Positions 1-8,726 of a stretch of 64,000 nt of DNA are shown here, one piece after another. The stretch is from CALFML01 sp044222245 (GTDB lineage Bacteria > Myxococcota_A > Polyangia > Palsa-1104 > JAEUJZ01). The notes beneath the pieces were generated by a model. The model was not told the DNA's origin and made no database searches. It saw only the letters and a list, made by a program, of their open reading frames with translations. The position numbers were made by a program, and so were the translations under genes. The stretch is from NCBI GenBank assembly GCA_044222245.1, contig JBGANQ010000037.1, forward strand, positions 12,896 to 76,895. Direction: 5' to 3'. Each line of letters starts with the position of its first letter. The stretch's first letter is position 1.

Positions 1-73
1 CATCGCCGCGCTCGCGACCCCAGAACCCGTGCGGCGGCAGGCCGCGCGCCCAGCTATAGCGGTCGGTGGTCAC
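1..73 (-). CDS. Possible 5' end of an unidentified gene (runs off left edge)
   Basis: On the minus strand a GTG at 73 opens a frame that stays open to the window edge and reads MTTDRYSWARGLPPHGFWG. A GGAG-like sequence lies about nine bases upstream. It follows the DNA methylase gene in the same direction after a gap of about 170 bases. Only 24 codons are visible, so no family can be named. It could equally be non-coding GC-rich sequence. Confidence 0.25.
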   Translation of the reverse strand, partial: MTTDRYSWARGLPPHGFWGRERGD

Positions 74-188
74 CGGCGGGGGCTCCGGCCGCAGCCGGCG
101 CGGGGCCGGCTCGCCCTGCCCTGCCGCCAGGGGCGCGCCTGCTGCTGCGGAGCCTGTCCAGCCATGCTGCTGATTTTAACACTGGCCC

Positions 189-225
<37 letters not shown>

Positions 226-242
226 AGCGCCGGCGGCAGGGC

Positions 243-1655
243 TCAGCAGAGCTCGGCGGCCAGGGCCTGCAGCTCGGCGGTGGCGGTGCCCAGGCAGCGC
301 AGGATCTCGGCGGTGAGCTCGGCCGGGGTGCGCGCCGCCGCGGCGGCCTCCTCGGCGCTCGGTCCGCCGAGCCAGCACAGATCCAGCGAGTCGCCGCGGT
401 CGCGCAGCTCCTGCCGCGAGAAGCTGCGGAAGCGCCCGCGCGGGCCGCTGTCGGTCCGCGGCGCCTCGCCGTGGGGATCGTCGCCGAAGCAGCGCTCGAA
501 GTCGCGCAGGTGCTCGCGGGTCAGCGGGGCGCGCTTGCCGAGCGGCGGCAGGCCGGTGCGCAGGTCGTAGATCCACAGCCGCGCGCTGGCGTCGCCCGCC
601 CCCGGGCGCAGCGGGCGGCTGAAGAACAGCACGTTGGTCTTTACCCCGGGGGCGTAGAAGATCCCGGTCGGCAGCCGCAGGATCGTGTGCAGGTTGCAGG
701 TCGCCAACAGCTCAGCGCGGGTGGCGGTACCGGCGTGCTCTTCGAACAGCACGTTGTCCGGGACGACCACCGCGGCCCGCCCGCCGGGCTTGAGCGAGCG
801 GTAGCAGTGCTGCAGAAACAGCAGCTGCTTGTTGCGCGTCGCCACCCGCAGCTCCGGCCGGGCCGGCGCGCCGGCGCCGCGCTTGTTGCCAAACGGCGGA
901 TTGGTCAGGATGACGTCGGCCGGGCCCAGCTCGGCGCCGAGCGACGAGAGGGCATCGCCGAGCAGCACCTCCCCGACTGCATCGTGCAGGGTCAGGTTCA
1001 TGAGCGCCAGCCGCCGCGTCGAGGGCACGAGCTCGACCCCGAGCAGCCGGGCCGCCGGGCCGCCGGGGCCGCTGTGGTCCTTGATATAGCGATCGGCATA
1101 GATCAGGAAGCCGCCGGTGCCGGCCGCCGGGTCCTGGATGCTCTCGCCGCGGCGCGGGCGCAAGAGGTGGACGATGCTGGCGACGAGCGGCCGCGGCGTG
1201 AAGTACTGCCCGGCGCCGGACTTCAGCTCGCTGGCGTTCTTCTCCAGCAGGCCCTCGTACAGCTCGCCCAGGCCGCCGCCGTCGGCTTCGCTGCCCGGGG
1301 CCGCGGCCAGCTCTAGCGCGTCGACGGCGGCGACCAGCTCGGCGAGGTGGCGGGAGCCGCGCAGGCTGGTGCTCGCCCCGTGGAAGATCTCGCGCACCCG
1401 CGGGTCGGCGACCACGGCCAGGCGGGCGAGCAGCGCCTGATAAAATGGTAGCTGCGTCGCGCCGTCGCGCTGCCGCAGATCGTCCCACCGCGCCCCGCCT
1501 GGCAGGCGCGCCTCGGCGCCGGTCTGCTTGGCCATCTTGAGAAACAGCAGCAGGGCCAGCTCTTCGACGTACTGGTGGTAGGTGATCCCGTCGTCGCGCA
1601 GCACGTTGCACAGCGCCCACAGGCGCTGCACGAAGAAAGAGCTGCCACAGCTCAT
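243..1655 (-). CDS. N-6 adenine DNA methylase, HsdM-like
   Basis: Predicted SAM-dependent adenine methyltransferase resembling type I restriction-modification HsdM (470 aa). The N-terminal helical HsdM_N-type region spans about residues 1-130. GQYFTPR (149-155), DPAAGTGGF (175-183, SAM-binding motif I) and NPPFG (252-256, catalytic motif IV) are all intact. The ATG at 1655 is chosen because the longer open frame upstream is Arg/Ala-rich translation of the neighbouring gene and because this ATG forms an ATGA overlap with the glycosyltransferase stop, implying translational coupling. No specificity (HsdS) or restriction (HsdR) subunit is visible, although one could lie beyond the left edge. The enzyme may be a solitary methylase or the M part of a split system. 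Family call is firm; target sequence and partner are unknown. Confidence 0.9.
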   Translation of the reverse strand: MSCGSSFFVQRLWALCNVLRDDGITYHQYVEELALLLFLKMAKQTGAEARLPGGARWDDLRQRDGATQLPFYQALLARLAVVADPRVREIFHGASTSLRGSRHLAELVAAVDALELAAAPGSEADGGGLGELYEGLLEKNASELKSGAGQYFTPRPLVASIVHLLRPRRGESIQDPAAGTGGFLIYADRYIKDHSGPGGPAARLLGVELVPSTRRLALMNLTLHDAVGEVLLGDALSSLGAELGPADVILTNPPFGNKRGAGAPARPELRVATRNKQLLFLQHCYRSLKPGGRAAVVVPDNVLFEEHAGTATRAELLATCNLHTILRLPTGIFYAPGVKTNVLFFSRPLRPGAGDASARLWIYDLRTGLPPLGKRAPLTREHLRDFERCFGDDPHGEAPRTDSGPRGRFRSFSRQELRDRGDSLDLCWLGGPSAEEAAAAARTPAELTAEILRCLGTATAELQALAAELC

Positions 1656-2569
1656 GGGATGGCCTTGCCGACCCGCGGCGGCTCGGCGCGAGCGGGCGGC
1701 GGCACCGGCACCGCCAGCAGCTCTTCGGGCTCTTCCTCCGGCAGGGGCGACAGCGCCGGCAGGGCAAGGCCGGGCACGCCGTCTCCGGTCGAGCGCAGCT
1801 GCAGCACCAGATCGACGCTCAGCGAGTGGGGGACCAAGCGGTAGCGCAGCATCTCGACCAGCGTCACCCACGCCGCGCGCAGGCTGTCGAAGCTGCTCTT
1901 GCCGACCCGCCGCGGGGTGTACTCGATGGGCATCTCGGCGATGCGGAAGCCCCGCGCCACCGCCTCGGCGAGCAGCTGGCCGTCGATGAACACGGTCGAG
2001 GCGCTGAGCTTGATGGCGTCGAGCACCCGCCGCCGCACCAGCTTGAACGAGAAGTTCACGTCGCGCACCCGCACCCCGAACAGGATGCGCATGAGCAGGT
2101 TGTAGACCTTGGAGTAAAGCGCCCGCCGCGGCGTGTCGTGCCGGCGCCGGCGATAGCCGATGACCAGATCCGCGCTCTCCAAAAGCGGCAGCGCCCGCCC
2201 GAGCTCGTTTAGATCGATCGGCAGGTCGCTGTCGGTGTAAAAGACCACGTCGCCGCGCGCCGAGGTGAAGCCGGTGCGCAGCGCCGCCCCATATCCCAGG
2301 TTGCGCGGGTGGCTGACCAGCCGGATGCGCGGCTCCCGCTGCGCCGCCCGCCGCACCACCAGCGCCGAGTCATCGCGGCTGCCGTCGTCGATCACCAGGA
2401 TCTCGAAGTCGGCAAAGCCCAGGCGCGGGATGACCGCGAGCGCGCGCTCCAGCGTGACCGCGATGTTGGTGCTCTCATTGTACATGGGAAAAAAGACCGA
2501 CAGGGTAAGTGGCTGCAAGGCAAGCTCCGGCGGGTAAGTGGTAGGCGGAAGCGGAAGTTTCTTGCTCAT
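1652..2569 (-). CDS. Family 2 glycosyltransferase, DPM1/polyprenyl-phosphate sugar type
   Basis: GT-A fold transferase of 305 aa that probably moves a nucleotide sugar onto polyprenyl phosphate or another lipid acceptor. Visible motifs are FPMYNES (27-33), DDGSRDD (61-67, nucleotide binding) and a DSD metal site near 113-115, followed by a basic YRRRRHDTPRR stretch common in DPM1-like enzymes. No C-terminal multi-TM domain follows; the tail is proline/glutamate-rich and low complexity. The ATG at 2569 is preferred; an in-frame GTG at 2578 would add three residues, and neither has a strong ribosome site. Its stop overlaps the start of the DNA methylase gene by four bases, an odd functional pairing. 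Acceptor is unknown. Confidence 0.88.
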   Translation of the reverse strand: MSKKLPLPPTTYPPELALQPLTLSVFFPMYNESTNIAVTLERALAVIPRLGFADFEILVIDDGSRDDSALVVRRAAQREPRIRLVSHPRNLGYGAALRTGFTSARGDVVFYTDSDLPIDLNELGRALPLLESADLVIGYRRRRHDTPRRALYSKVYNLLMRILFGVRVRDVNFSFKLVRRRVLDAIKLSASTVFIDGQLLAEAVARGFRIAEMPIEYTPRRVGKSSFDSLRAAWVTLVEMLRYRLVPHSLSVDLVLQLRSTGDGVPGLALPALSPLPEEEPEELLAVPVPPPARAEPPRVGKAIP

Positions 2570-2675
2570 ATCGCGCACGCGCAGCGGCGGTCAAGGCGGC
2601 CCGCGGGCCCAGCCGTCGCGCCGCGCGTCTGTCCGCAGCTGTCTGGGCGCCGGGGAAGCGCGCAGTCTCGGGGGG

Positions 2676-2705
2676 TTGACAGCGTGTAAACCCCACTTCT
2701 AGTAT
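2676..2705 (+). promoter_or_regulatory. Sigma70-type promoter for the Cys-rich lipoprotein gene
   Basis: A perfect -35 TTGACA (2676-2681) is followed by an 18-bp spacer and a -10 TAGTAT (2700-2705, four of six consensus bases). The expected start site near 2712 leaves a leader of about 75 nt before the ATG at 2788, which has its own GGAG site. Confidence 0.65.
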
Positions 2706-2787
2706 CCGCCCGCCTGCTAGTTGTCCGACCGGCCGCTTGCGACTGGGCGGCGACTTCTTTTATCCACCTAATCTATGGAGCTGATCT

Positions 2788-4179
2788 ATGAAGCCGAGCA
2801 TGAAGAAGCGGAATCAGAGTTCCCAACTGGGACTGGCCTTGACCCTGGCGCTGCCCTTGTTGACTGCCGCCTTTGGCTGCACCGCCGACAATCCCGCCAG
2901 CATGAACCCTGATGACCCCAACAGCGGCGGCCCTCACGCGCTGGGCCAGATCACCCTGGGCGAGTTCCACGCCAGCGGCGGCGGCTCGGCGACCCCGGTG
3001 GTGAGCGCGCTGTTCGTGCCCGACTCCAAGCTCATCAAAAAGTGCACCACGACGATCGCCGGCTGCGAGGTGCAGAAGGCCCCGGTGTGCGGCACCGACC
3101 CCGGCACGGGCTGCAAGCTCGCCGACGGCGAGGTCTGCCAGTACGACGACAGCTGCCAGCCGCGCTGCGTCAAGGCGTGCGCCGCCAAGTGCGCCACCGA
3201 TGAAGAGTGCTACTTCGCCTCGCCCGACTCGCCGTCCTGCCGCAAGCGCGAGACGTTCGACGCCGGCTCGCTCGCCTTTGCCGGCACCACCACCACCTTG
3301 ACCCTGTTTCCGCCCTACTCCTACACCAGCAAGGGCAGCGGCGCGCCGTTTTTGGAGAAGGCGAGCCTGACGGTCAACGCCTCGGGCGCGACCGGCGCCG
3401 GCTTTGACACCTTCCAGCAGACCTTCGGCGCCACCACCTACCTGCGCACCGAGCCGGCGATCAGCAAGCTCACCCGCGGCCAGGTGTTCGGCAGCGGCGC
3501 GACGGTGCCCGTCAAGTGGGTGGCCGGTGAGGACAAGGTCCAGGTCACCGTGACCGGCATCGACGGCACGGCGGTCTGCGAGGCGATGGACGCCGCCGGC
3601 AGCTTCGACATCCCGCGCGAGGTGGTGAGCGCCGTGCTCGGCGAGCGCACCGACGTGACGCAGCAGCTGGCGATCGCGGTGTCGCGGCAGAAGCTCACCC
3701 TGCAAAAGGGGCTCAAGACCAAGGGCGCGCTGCTCACCCAGACCGTGCAGCCCGAGGGCTGGCTGCAGCTTACGACCACCTCGACCGAGAGCGCCAGCCT
3801 CCAGGGCTGCGGCCGCGGCACCGGGCTGTGCGGCGGCGACATGTGCATCGACCTGACCTCCGACGAGCAGAACTGCGGCAAGTGCGGCAGCGCGTGCAAC
3901 GCCAGCGACAGCTGCCGCAACTCCAAGTGCTGCGGCCCCGCCGCCTGCGACAGCTGCGTCGCCAGCGCCGAGACGACCACTTGCAAGGCCGACGCCAGCG
4001 CCTGCAGCGCCGACACCGCCGCCAACGGCTGCGCCGCCCTGCGCGTGTGCGTCAACGCCTGCACCACCCAGACCTGCCGCAACATGTGCGGCATGGCGGC
4101 GACCCAGGCCGCGATCAACCAGCTCAACAAGCTCAACAACTGCCTGCGCACCGCCTGCACCAGCGCCTGCAGCTGCTAG
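2788..4179 (+). CDS. Cysteine-rich lipoprotein of unknown function
   Basis: A 463-residue predicted lipoprotein. A basic n-region and hydrophobic stretch end in the lipobox LTAAFGC, so Cys31 would be lipidated. Two Cys-rich zones follow: residues about 85-155 with a CVKACAAKC-like run, and the C-terminal third with CGGDMCIDL then NCGKCGSACNAS. This NCGxCGxxC arrangement is common in myxobacterial surface proteins. The middle (about 160-340) is Thr/Ser-rich and probably beta-structured. GGAG seven bases before the ATG supports the start. No enzyme motif is visible. It lies alone behind its own promoter, converging on the chalcone-isomerase-like gene. Confidence 0.85.
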   Translation: MKPSMKKRNQSSQLGLALTLALPLLTAAFGCTADNPASMNPDDPNSGGPHALGQITLGEFHASGGGSATPVVSALFVPDSKLIKKCTTTIAGCEVQKAPVCGTDPGTGCKLADGEVCQYDDSCQPRCVKACAAKCATDEECYFASPDSPSCRKRETFDAGSLAFAGTTTTLTLFPPYSYTSKGSGAPFLEKASLTVNASGATGAGFDTFQQTFGATTYLRTEPAISKLTRGQVFGSGATVPVKWVAGEDKVQVTVTGIDGTAVCEAMDAAGSFDIPREVVSAVLGERTDVTQQLAIAVSRQKLTLQKGLKTKGALLTQTVQPEGWLQLTTTSTESASLQGCGRGTGLCGGDMCIDLTSDEQNCGKCGSACNASDSCRNSKCCGPAACDSCVASAETTTCKADASACSADTAANGCAALRVCVNACTTQTCRNMCGMAATQAAINQLNKLNNCLRTACTSACSC

Positions 4180-4183
4180 CCCC

Positions 4184-4199
4184 GCCCGCGCCCGCGGGC
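4184..4199. terminator. Candidate bidirectional hairpin between convergent genes
   Basis: Inverted 6-bp arms GCCCGC/GCGGGC with a 4-nt loop fill the 19-bp gap between the lipoprotein gene and the chalcone-isomerase-like gene. There is no T-tract, so intrinsic termination is uncertain. Confidence 0.3.
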
Positions 4200-4918
4200 T
4201 ACTTCTTCAAGATGTCGAGCCTGTCGACCAGGCTCTGCCGCATCTCCTTGGAGATGCTGCGCGAGCCGAGCCAGATCTCCCAGATGTGGCGGGCGAGCTT
4301 GGGGTTGTGCGGGCCCGGCTTCTTGACGCCGTCGAGCTGCACCTCGATCTTACCCGTCTCATCGGTGTAGATGCGCAGCTCGTCGCCGGCCTTGAAATCC
4401 TGGCCGAAAAGCGCCAGGAACTTCTCGCCGTCGCGGCGCAGCTCATCGGGGGTCTTTTCGGTGAGCACGTCGGCCAGGCCGCTGCGCAGCTCGGCCGAAA
4501 TCTCTGCCTTGGTAAACGGCGCGATGAACCGCAGCACCGCCAGCTTGCCAAACCGCCCCCACAGGACAAAGTTCTGCGCCCGGCTCTCGGCCATCATCAT
4601 GGCGCGGGTCGGGGCCTTGCCGTACAGGGCGGGGAAGGGAATCTTGGCGCCCGCATGATCTACATACAGCGCCATCGCGTAAAGCAGCACCTTGGGCTCT
4701 TTGCCGGTCTGACGGCTGCGCAGCCCGACCCCCAGCAGCGAGTAGCTGGTGCCGCCGCCGACCAGCGGAGTGGTGAACTTCTGGCCGCTGGCGAGCTCCA
4801 CCACCTCGGCCGCCGCCGCCGGCCGCGGGCTCAGCGCCGCGAGGCCCAGGCTGAGGATGCCGACCAGGCTCGCCCGCCGCGCCGCCGCCCGCGTCCAGTT
4901 GATGTGCGTCCCCTTCAT
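4199..4918 (-). CDS. Chalcone isomerase-like (CHI-fold) secreted protein
   Basis: A 239-residue protein with an N-terminal signal peptide (hydrophobic core followed by RPAAAAE, cleavage near residue 37). The body matches the bacterial chalcone-isomerase-like family: GTSYSLLGVGLRSR, KVLLYAMALYVD, and FVLWGRFGKLAVLRF followed by an FLALFGQDFKAGDEL-type segment. In bacteria this fold is generally a periplasmic fatty-acid- or lipid-binding module rather than a flavonoid enzyme. AAGGAG lies upstream of the ATG. Substrate is unknown. The family call is confident; a lipid-related role is inference. Confidence 0.85.
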   Translation of the reverse strand: MKGTHINWTRAAARRASLVGILSLGLAALSPRPAAAAEVVELASGQKFTTPLVGGGTSYSLLGVGLRSRQTGKEPKVLLYAMALYVDHAGAKIPFPALYGKAPTRAMMMAESRAQNFVLWGRFGKLAVLRFIAPFTKAEISAELRSGLADVLTEKTPDELRRDGEKFLALFGQDFKAGDELRIYTDETGKIEVQLDGVKKPGPHNPKLARHIWEIWLGSRSISKEMRQSLVDRLDILKK

Positions 4919-5378
4919 GGTCGGCTCCTTGGTCGACTCCCTGGCCAGCTTGGCAGCGCGCGCCGTGTCGAGCGCTGCCCCAAGCGCGGATTAGATACGG
5001 ATTTCCAGCGTCCAATCTTCAACACCTGCTCCGCTGCCAGGCGTGCGGTGACAAAGTGGTGATAATTGGACGATGCGCGCCGCTTGCGCGCTGCCACCCG
5101 GCGGCCAGGGCGGCGCTGCCGGTGGACCGTCTCCGATCCGCGGCGCCCGCGGCCACCGCGCGCCCAGCCGGCGCAGCCGTCCGGGTTCCGGCATCCAAGT
5201 GCCGACCTGACCTTCAAGGGCCGGGCCGCTGCCCGCCCTGCCAGGAGCCCCGCTTGGCCTGTCAACGATCTGCGCCCCGAAGTTGGCAGCCTACTTGCAA
5301 CACGACATCCTTATATTGCATTCGCGCGACCTGTAGCTCCAAGAAATGTCCCCCTGCCTAGCGTCCATAGGACTAGAT
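4919..5378. other. 460-bp divergent intergenic region with a spaced inverted repeat
   Basis: No convincing gene lies between the divergent chalcone-isomerase-like and CDP-alcohol phosphatidyltransferase genes. An 8-bp perfect inverted repeat CGTCCAAT (5009-5016) / ATTGGACG (5065-5072), 48 bp apart, sits in an AT-richer patch and could be an operator. A TATATT hexamer at 5312-5317 could be a -10 element for the rightward gene, but it lacks a good -35. Confidence 0.4.
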
Positions 5379-6206
5379 ATGTTCGTTCTGCAAACGCCCA
5401 GCCTGCCCTCCGGGCATCCCCTGTGGAGCCTCCCGCTGACCGTCCTTGTGCCCCTGGTCGGTCTGCCAGCCTTCTGGATCCTGTCGTTTATCGTCTACCT
5501 CATCCGCTGCGCCATCTTCGGCCAGGATCGGACGCCGCGCCTGGACCAGCTCACGCGGACCCCGTGGCTGCCGCGGGTGGTCATGGAGTTTGGCTACTGG
5601 ATGTTCCGCATCCCGGTGCGGCTGTGCATCGGCCTTGGCATCTCGCCCAACATGATCACCTTCATGTCGTTCCTGATGACGCTGGTGACGGCGGTGTTCG
5701 TGGGCATGGGGCACTTCGCGCTCGGCGGCTGGGCGCTGCTGTTCGCCTTCACCTGCGACAGCTGGGACGGCATCGTCGCCCGCGCCACCAACCAGTGCTC
5801 GCCGGCCGGCGAGTTTTTCGACTCGACGATGGATCGCTACAACGATCTCATCACCTTCCTTGGCTTCCTGTACTACTACCGCGACCGCCCGCTGCCGCTG
5901 TTTCTCACTGCGCTCGGGCTCATCGGCTCGACGGTGGTGAGCTACGCGCGGGCCAAGGGCGACGCGGTCGGGGTCAACGCCAACGTCGGCTACATGCAGC
6001 GCCATGAGCGGGCGGTGTGGCTGGGAGCGGGTACCGCGCTGGCGCCGATCTTCGCCGCCTACCTGGAGCCGGGCGCGGCGCGGCCGGTGTACCACCTGAC
6101 CGTCCTGGTCATGGGGCTCCTGGCGGTGATGACCAACGTCACGGCGCTGTGGCGCATCGCGGTGGTCATGCGGGCGCTGAGCGGGCGGCGGCACCTTGGC
6201 GGCTAG
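5379..6206 (+). CDS. CDP-alcohol phosphatidyltransferase family membrane protein
   Basis: Integral membrane enzyme of 275 aa that transfers a phosphatidyl or phospho-alcohol group from a CDP-linked donor. The signature D-G-x2-A-R-x8-G-x3-D-x3-D is complete: D130 G131, A134 R135, G144, D148 and D152. Several hydrophobic segments flank it (about 18-44, 95-125, 155-185, 235-260). The start at 5379 has AGGA six bases upstream; an upstream in-frame ATG at 5346 is less likely. The 3' end overlaps the aminotransferase gene by 11 bp, suggesting coupled expression. The alcohol acceptor (glycerol phosphate, inositol, sugar or other) cannot be told from the sequence. Confidence 0.9.
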   Translation: MFVLQTPSLPSGHPLWSLPLTVLVPLVGLPAFWILSFIVYLIRCAIFGQDRTPRLDQLTRTPWLPRVVMEFGYWMFRIPVRLCIGLGISPNMITFMSFLMTLVTAVFVGMGHFALGGWALLFAFTCDSWDGIVARATNQCSPAGEFFDSTMDRYNDLITFLGFLYYYRDRPLPLFLTALGLIGSTVVSYARAKGDAVGVNANVGYMQRHERAVWLGAGTALAPIFAAYLEPGAARPVYHLTVLVMGLLAVMTNVTALWRIAVVMRALSGRRHLGG

Positions 6207-7533
6207 CCGCCGCGCCGCCTGCGTCGCCACCGAGCTGCCCGGTCCCCGCTCGCGCGCCCTGCGGGCCGCCGAGGCGCCTTACCTCGCTCCGGGCATCCAG
6301 CAGCTGTCGACCCTGTCCGGGCTGGCGATGGTGCGCGGCGAAGGCGCGCTGCTCTGCGACGCCGACGGCAACACCTTTATCGACTTCGTGGCCGGGATGG
6401 GCACCGCCTCGCTCGGGCATGGGCATCCGGCGCTGGCGGCGGCCCTCTCCGAGCAGGCCGGACGCCTGAGCAGCGGCAGCTTCACCTGCGAGGCGCGCGT
6501 CGAGCTGCTCGGCCGCATCGCCGCCACCGCCCCGGCGCCCGAGCTCGCCTGCGTGCAGCTGTACTCGGGCGGCGCCGAGGCGGTAGAGAGCGCGCTGCGC
6601 CTGGCGCGCGCCGCCACCGGCCGCTTCGAGGTGCTGTCTTTCTGGGGCGGCTTTCACGGCAAGACCGGCGGCGTCATCGGCCTGCTCGGCAGCGACTTCA
6701 AGCACGGGCTGGGACCGGTGCTGCCCGGCCAGCACCTTGTCCCCTATGGCGACTGCGCCCGCTGCGCGTTTGCGCTGCGCCCAGAGTCGTGCGGGCTGCA
6801 CTGCGTCAGCTTCCTCCGCCAGTTCATCCGCCACCAGACCAGCGGCAGCCTGGCGGCGATCCTCGTCGAGCCGATCCAGGGCACGGCCGGCAATGTCATC
6901 CCGCCGCCCGGCTGGCTGGCGGCGGTGCAGACGGTCGCCCGCGAGTGCGGCGCGCTGTTGGTGGTCGATGAGATGATCACCGGCTGGGGTCGCAGCGGCG
7001 CCCTGTGGGCGAGCACGACCGCGCAGCTGGCGCCGGACATCATCACCTTCGGCAAGGGCGTCGGCGGCGGCTTCCCGGTGAGCGGCCTTCTGACCCGCCA
7101 CGCGCTCGCCGCCGCCGCGCCGTGGTCGCGGCCGTCGTTCTCCTCATCAAGCTATGGCGGCAGTCCGCTGGCCGCCGCCGCCGCCAACGCCGTCACCCGG
7201 GTCATCGTCGAGCAGCGGCTGGCCGAGCACGCCCGCGCCCTTGGGGCCGAGCTGCTCACCGCGCTGCAGGCGCTGGCGGCGCGCTTCCCTTTTATCGCCA
7301 ATGTGCGCGGCCAGGGGCTGCTGCTCGGCTTCGACCTGCTCGCCGCCGATGGGCAGCCGCTGCCGGCAGAGCGCTGCGGGCAGCTGTTCCACGCCTGCCT
7401 GCGCCGGGGCCTTCTGACCCTGTGCTACGCCCCGCGGGTGCGCATCAACCCACCGCTGGTCATCACCCGCGAGCAGGCCCTGGAAGGCCTGGAGCTCCTC
7501 GCCGCGGCCTGCGCCGAGCTGGAGGCGGGCTAA
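6196..7533 (+). CDS. Class III PLP-dependent aminotransferase
   Basis: Fold-type I, class III (omega) transaminase of 445 aa, in the GABA/acetylornithine/DAPA group. SGGAEAVE (124-131), FHGKTGG (153-159), the PLP Asp in VDEMITGWGR (257-266) and the Schiff-base lysine K287 in ITFGKGVGGG are all present. A four-cysteine insert, C187-x2-C190-x8-C199-x3-C203, lies in the middle; it could bind zinc or another metal. Translation probably starts at the TTG at 6196 inside the preceding gene, since the next ATG (6328) would remove part of the N-terminal domain. Coupling to a CDP-alcohol phosphatidyltransferase suggests the amine could feed a lipid head group. That is inference; substrate unknown. Confidence 0.88.
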   Translation: MAASRRAACVATELPGPRSRALRAAEAPYLAPGIQQLSTLSGLAMVRGEGALLCDADGNTFIDFVAGMGTASLGHGHPALAAALSEQAGRLSSGSFTCEARVELLGRIAATAPAPELACVQLYSGGAEAVESALRLARAATGRFEVLSFWGGFHGKTGGVIGLLGSDFKHGLGPVLPGQHLVPYGDCARCAFALRPESCGLHCVSFLRQFIRHQTSGSLAAILVEPIQGTAGNVIPPPGWLAAVQTVARECGALLVVDEMITGWGRSGALWASTTAQLAPDIITFGKGVGGGFPVSGLLTRHALAAAAPWSRPSFSSSSYGGSPLAAAAANAVTRVIVEQRLAEHARALGAELLTALQALAARFPFIANVRGQGLLLGFDLLAADGQPLPAERCGQLFHACLRRGLLTLCYAPRVRINPPLVITREQALEGLELLAAACAELEAG

Positions 7534-7626
7534 CCCAGCTGGACCGGTACATTCGGCGCCCGCCCGGCGCGGTCGGGAAACAACCGCCCGCCAGGGGCGC
7601 CGGCGGCAGCGGCAGCGGTGAAGGCT

Positions 7627-8679
7627 CTACAGGGCGGCGGCCAGGTAGGCAGCGCCGAGCAGGCCGATCTGGGGGTTCTGGACGAGGTAGATCGGGACCG
7701 GCTGCAGGACGGCGCCGAAGCGACCCTTGCGGGTGAAGTTTTGCAGGAAGGTCCCGTCGGTCATGCGCGGCAGGATCTTGGCCGCGATGCCGCCGGCCAG
7801 GTACACCCCGCCGGTGGCCAGGCACTTGAGGGCGAGGTTGCCGGCCTCGGCCCCGTAGAGCATGACAAAGCGCGACAGCGCCAGGCCGCACAGCGCGTCG
7901 GTGCCGGCCAGCGCGTGCTGCGAGATGAGCGCCGGGGCCTCGCTGCGCGCCGCGAGCAGCGCCTCATGCACCTGCGGCTGCTGCGCCGCCGGATCGCGCG
8001 CCGCGTAGAACTCGTACAGCGACAAAAGACCGGCGCCGCACAGGACCCGCTCGACGCTGACGTGCTCGGGGTGGCGCTGCAGGAGGAAGCGCAGGATCTC
8101 GATCTCCTCGGCGTCGCGCGGCGAGAAGTCGGCGTGGCCGCCCTCGGTCGGGATGATGTAGGGCCCGGCGTGGCCGCGGGCGATGAGCGCCTGCCCCATG
8201 CCGGTGCCGGCGCCCAGGATCGCCACCGTGCCGCTCGGATCGGCCTTGGCCCCGGGGTTGAGCGGCAGCAGCTCGAACGAAGTCGCATCGGCGCCCGGCG
8301 TCGCCGCCACCGCGATCGCCGCGGCGACGGCGTAGAAGTCGTTGCACAGCCGCACCCGGGTAAAGCCGCAGCGCGAGCGCAGCTCGGCGGTCTCGATGCT
8401 GTAGTGCAGGTTGGTGATGCGGGCGCGCTGCTCCCCAAGGCCCGCGGCCTCACCGGCGGCGGCCGGCAGCGACTCGACGGGACCGGCCACCCCGAAGGCG
8501 GCGCGGGTCGGCGTCGGCAGGGCGCGGGCCTCGGGCTCGCGCAGAAACGCCTCCACCATCTCGGCCAGTCCGCTGTAGGCGCTGCTCGACACCCGCTGGG
8601 TGTAAAGCGGCGTCCCGCGGTCGTCGCACAGCGAAAGCAAGGTCTTGGTTCCCCCCAGGTCTCCAGCGAGCAGAGTCAT
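7627..8679 (-). CDS. glk: Glucokinase
   Basis: ATP-dependent glucokinase (350 aa, typical is about 320-350) converting glucose to glucose-6-phosphate in the cytosol. The N-terminal ATP phosphate loop is GDLGGTKT (6-13). LCNDFYAVAAA, then ILGAGTGMGQA and the glucose-binding EGGH segment are conserved, and it ends with the family-typical NPQIGLLGAAYLA. AAGGAGG precedes the ATG. It is the last gene of a minus-strand run SDR, 5-alpha-reductase homologue, CHAD protein, glk with gaps of 32, 90 and 47 nt, so co-transcription is plausible. It converges on the aminotransferase gene. Confidence 0.93.
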   Translation of the reverse strand: MTLLAGDLGGTKTLLSLCDDRGTPLYTQRVSSSAYSGLAEMVEAFLREPEARALPTPTRAAFGVAGPVESLPAAAGEAAGLGEQRARITNLHYSIETAELRSRCGFTRVRLCNDFYAVAAAIAVAATPGADATSFELLPLNPGAKADPSGTVAILGAGTGMGQALIARGHAGPYIIPTEGGHADFSPRDAEEIEILRFLLQRHPEHVSVERVLCGAGLLSLYEFYAARDPAAQQPQVHEALLAARSEAPALISQHALAGTDALCGLALSRFVMLYGAEAGNLALKCLATGGVYLAGGIAAKILPRMTDGTFLQNFTRKGRFGAVLQPVPIYLVQNPQIGLLGAAYLAAAL

Positions 8680-8726
8680 CGTGCCAGCGCCTCCTTCGGC
8701 AGTTCGAGTCGGTTTTCGCGCAGTGT

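Noticed and set aside
243..1655. Complete type I restriction-modification system
   Set aside because: Only the methylase is present; no specificity or restriction gene is visible in the window.
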